DNA of 16,521 nt, taken from the NCBI RefSeq assembly GCF_000003605.2, contig NW_003140819.1, positions 249,199 through 265,719 of the forward strand. Reading direction: 5' to 3'. Positions 15,719-16,521 of this stretch are shown piece by piece (positions within the stretch are counted from its first letter, which is position 1; each line of letters opens with the position of its first letter). This DNA comes from Saccoglossus kowalevskii (taxonomy: Eukaryota; Hemichordata; Enteropneusta; Harrimaniidae). The notes below the pieces were generated by a model. It made no database searches, was not told where the DNA came from, and saw only the letters and a list, made by a program, of their open reading frames with translations. A program made the position numbers and the translations under genes.

Positions 15719-16227
15719 CGGTTCTGATAGCGTGTATATTGAAAGAACAGTCCATTCATATCGGGGTCAGCGACCCGTTAGCTAAACTCAAAGCACCAAC
15801 CGATATCGATACCGCGGGAAAACTGCGCACTATGTTCATGAACATTTGATGTACTTTGTTGAGATGAGATGAAAAACTGGTGCATCATGGGAAACAAATT
15901 GTTAATGATGCCTAGGGCAATGACCATGTTTTTCGTTGACTCGGTAATACCACCGTGACTTGATTCTGTGTAAATTCAAGTGTCGATGAACTTCGCTCAG
16001 TCATTCGATTTTTTTCGCGATTGATGTGAATTTTGATAAAAACTTAAAAAAAATGAAATTTTTGAAAATCGTTTTGTCCAGTATTCGCGTATAAACGCCA
16101 TCAACCCAGCGTAAAATAATATTACAATGTTTACAGTACGTTTATTGTTGCAGTTTGCTCGCACGAGAGAAGGTGCATTTACTGACATTTGTACGAATGT
16201 TAGGTATTCCAATGGGAGTGTGAATCT

Positions 16228-16304
16228 TACGTCAATTGTACGTGAATGGTACGTGAATGGTACGTCAATTGTACGTGAATGGTACGTGAATGGTACGTGA
16301 ATCG
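16228..16304 (+). repeat. 11 bp tandem repeat, seven units
   Basis: Units are TACGTCAATTG, TACGTGAATGG, TACGTGAATGG, TACGTCAATTG, TACGTGAATGG, TACGTGAATGG, TACGTGAATCG. The A-B-B-A-B-B order shows a 33 bp higher-order step. It lies about 0.7 kb upstream of the start codon. Confidence 0.95.
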
Positions 16305-16521
16305 AACAGTACTCTTGTTTTCACACTCGTTCGTCAACATCTTTCTAGCAATAAGACTATCTTGCTAACTTCACTTTGAAATTTGAATTGAATTTATATT
16401 AGCATTTTAAAATAAATTGATCGAAAATGCAATTTGAAAAAAATAAATATAATATGATTTACTGTATTTACTATTGGTCGTGACTGTTCTTTCATATTTT
16501 TGTTTTTGTAGTAAATATTCA

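Larger units (their letters stand above)
15497..16521 (-). other. Upstream region and 5' UTR of the aminopeptidase gene
   Basis: About 1 kb above the start codon. The proximal part has an in-frame TAA (15559-15557) and no ATG in frame between it and the start, so translation should begin at 15496. The distal part is AT-rich and has an 11 bp tandem repeat at 16228-16304. I see no other gene; a minus-strand open frame of 71 codons at 15997-16212 is unrecognised. A further non-coding 5' exon outside the window cannot be excluded. Confidence 0.6.

Noticed and set aside
15732-15741. Alternative TATA box AATATACA upstream of the chosen one
   Set aside because: It is a weaker match than TATAAAAA at 15718-15711, and neither has a clear initiator.

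Overview
The window is metazoan nuclear DNA. It holds the 5' part of one multi-exon gene, read on the minus strand, for a type II membrane zinc aminopeptidase of the M1 (gluzincin) family. Six coding exons join in frame through GT..AG introns: 15496-14760, 5514-5238, 4578-4458, 3278-3124, 2253-2140 and 243-43. They give 535 residues: a cytosolic tail, one membrane anchor, the N-terminal beta domain, and the catalytic domain through HEXXH-(18)-E and the catalytic tyrosine. The C-terminal half lies off the left edge, so the gene is partial, not broken. I see no other protein-coding gene, no RNA gene and nothing prokaryotic. Plentiful CpG, many small inverted-repeat elements and the intron structure suggest an invertebrate, perhaps a marine one, but I cannot name the taxon from sequence alone.

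Layout, left to right: start of intron 6 (1-42); exon 6; intron 5, mostly a ~1.47 kb minisatellite of about 58 units of 25 bp; exon 5; intron 4, with an inverted-repeat element and a cluster of promoter-type motifs; exon 4 (peptide-binding motif and HEXXH); intron 3, with a ~115 bp duplication; exon 3; intron 2, with a G14 run and an inverted-repeat element; exon 2; intron 1 (~9.2 kb), which carries most of the small transposon-like elements; exon 1 with the start codon; then about 1 kb upstream with a TATA-like box and an 11 bp tandem repeat.

The most notable coding observation is that the family motif GAMEN reads LGMEN here, while the zinc ligands, catalytic Glu and catalytic Tyr are intact. 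The most notable noncoding observations are: the minisatellite, whose transcript strand is open in all three frames; two families of TTAA-flanked short inverted-repeat elements with at least five and three copies; an inverted-repeat element with an internal 16/14 bp tandem array; and a large imperfect hairpin. I found no convincing new multi-gene system.
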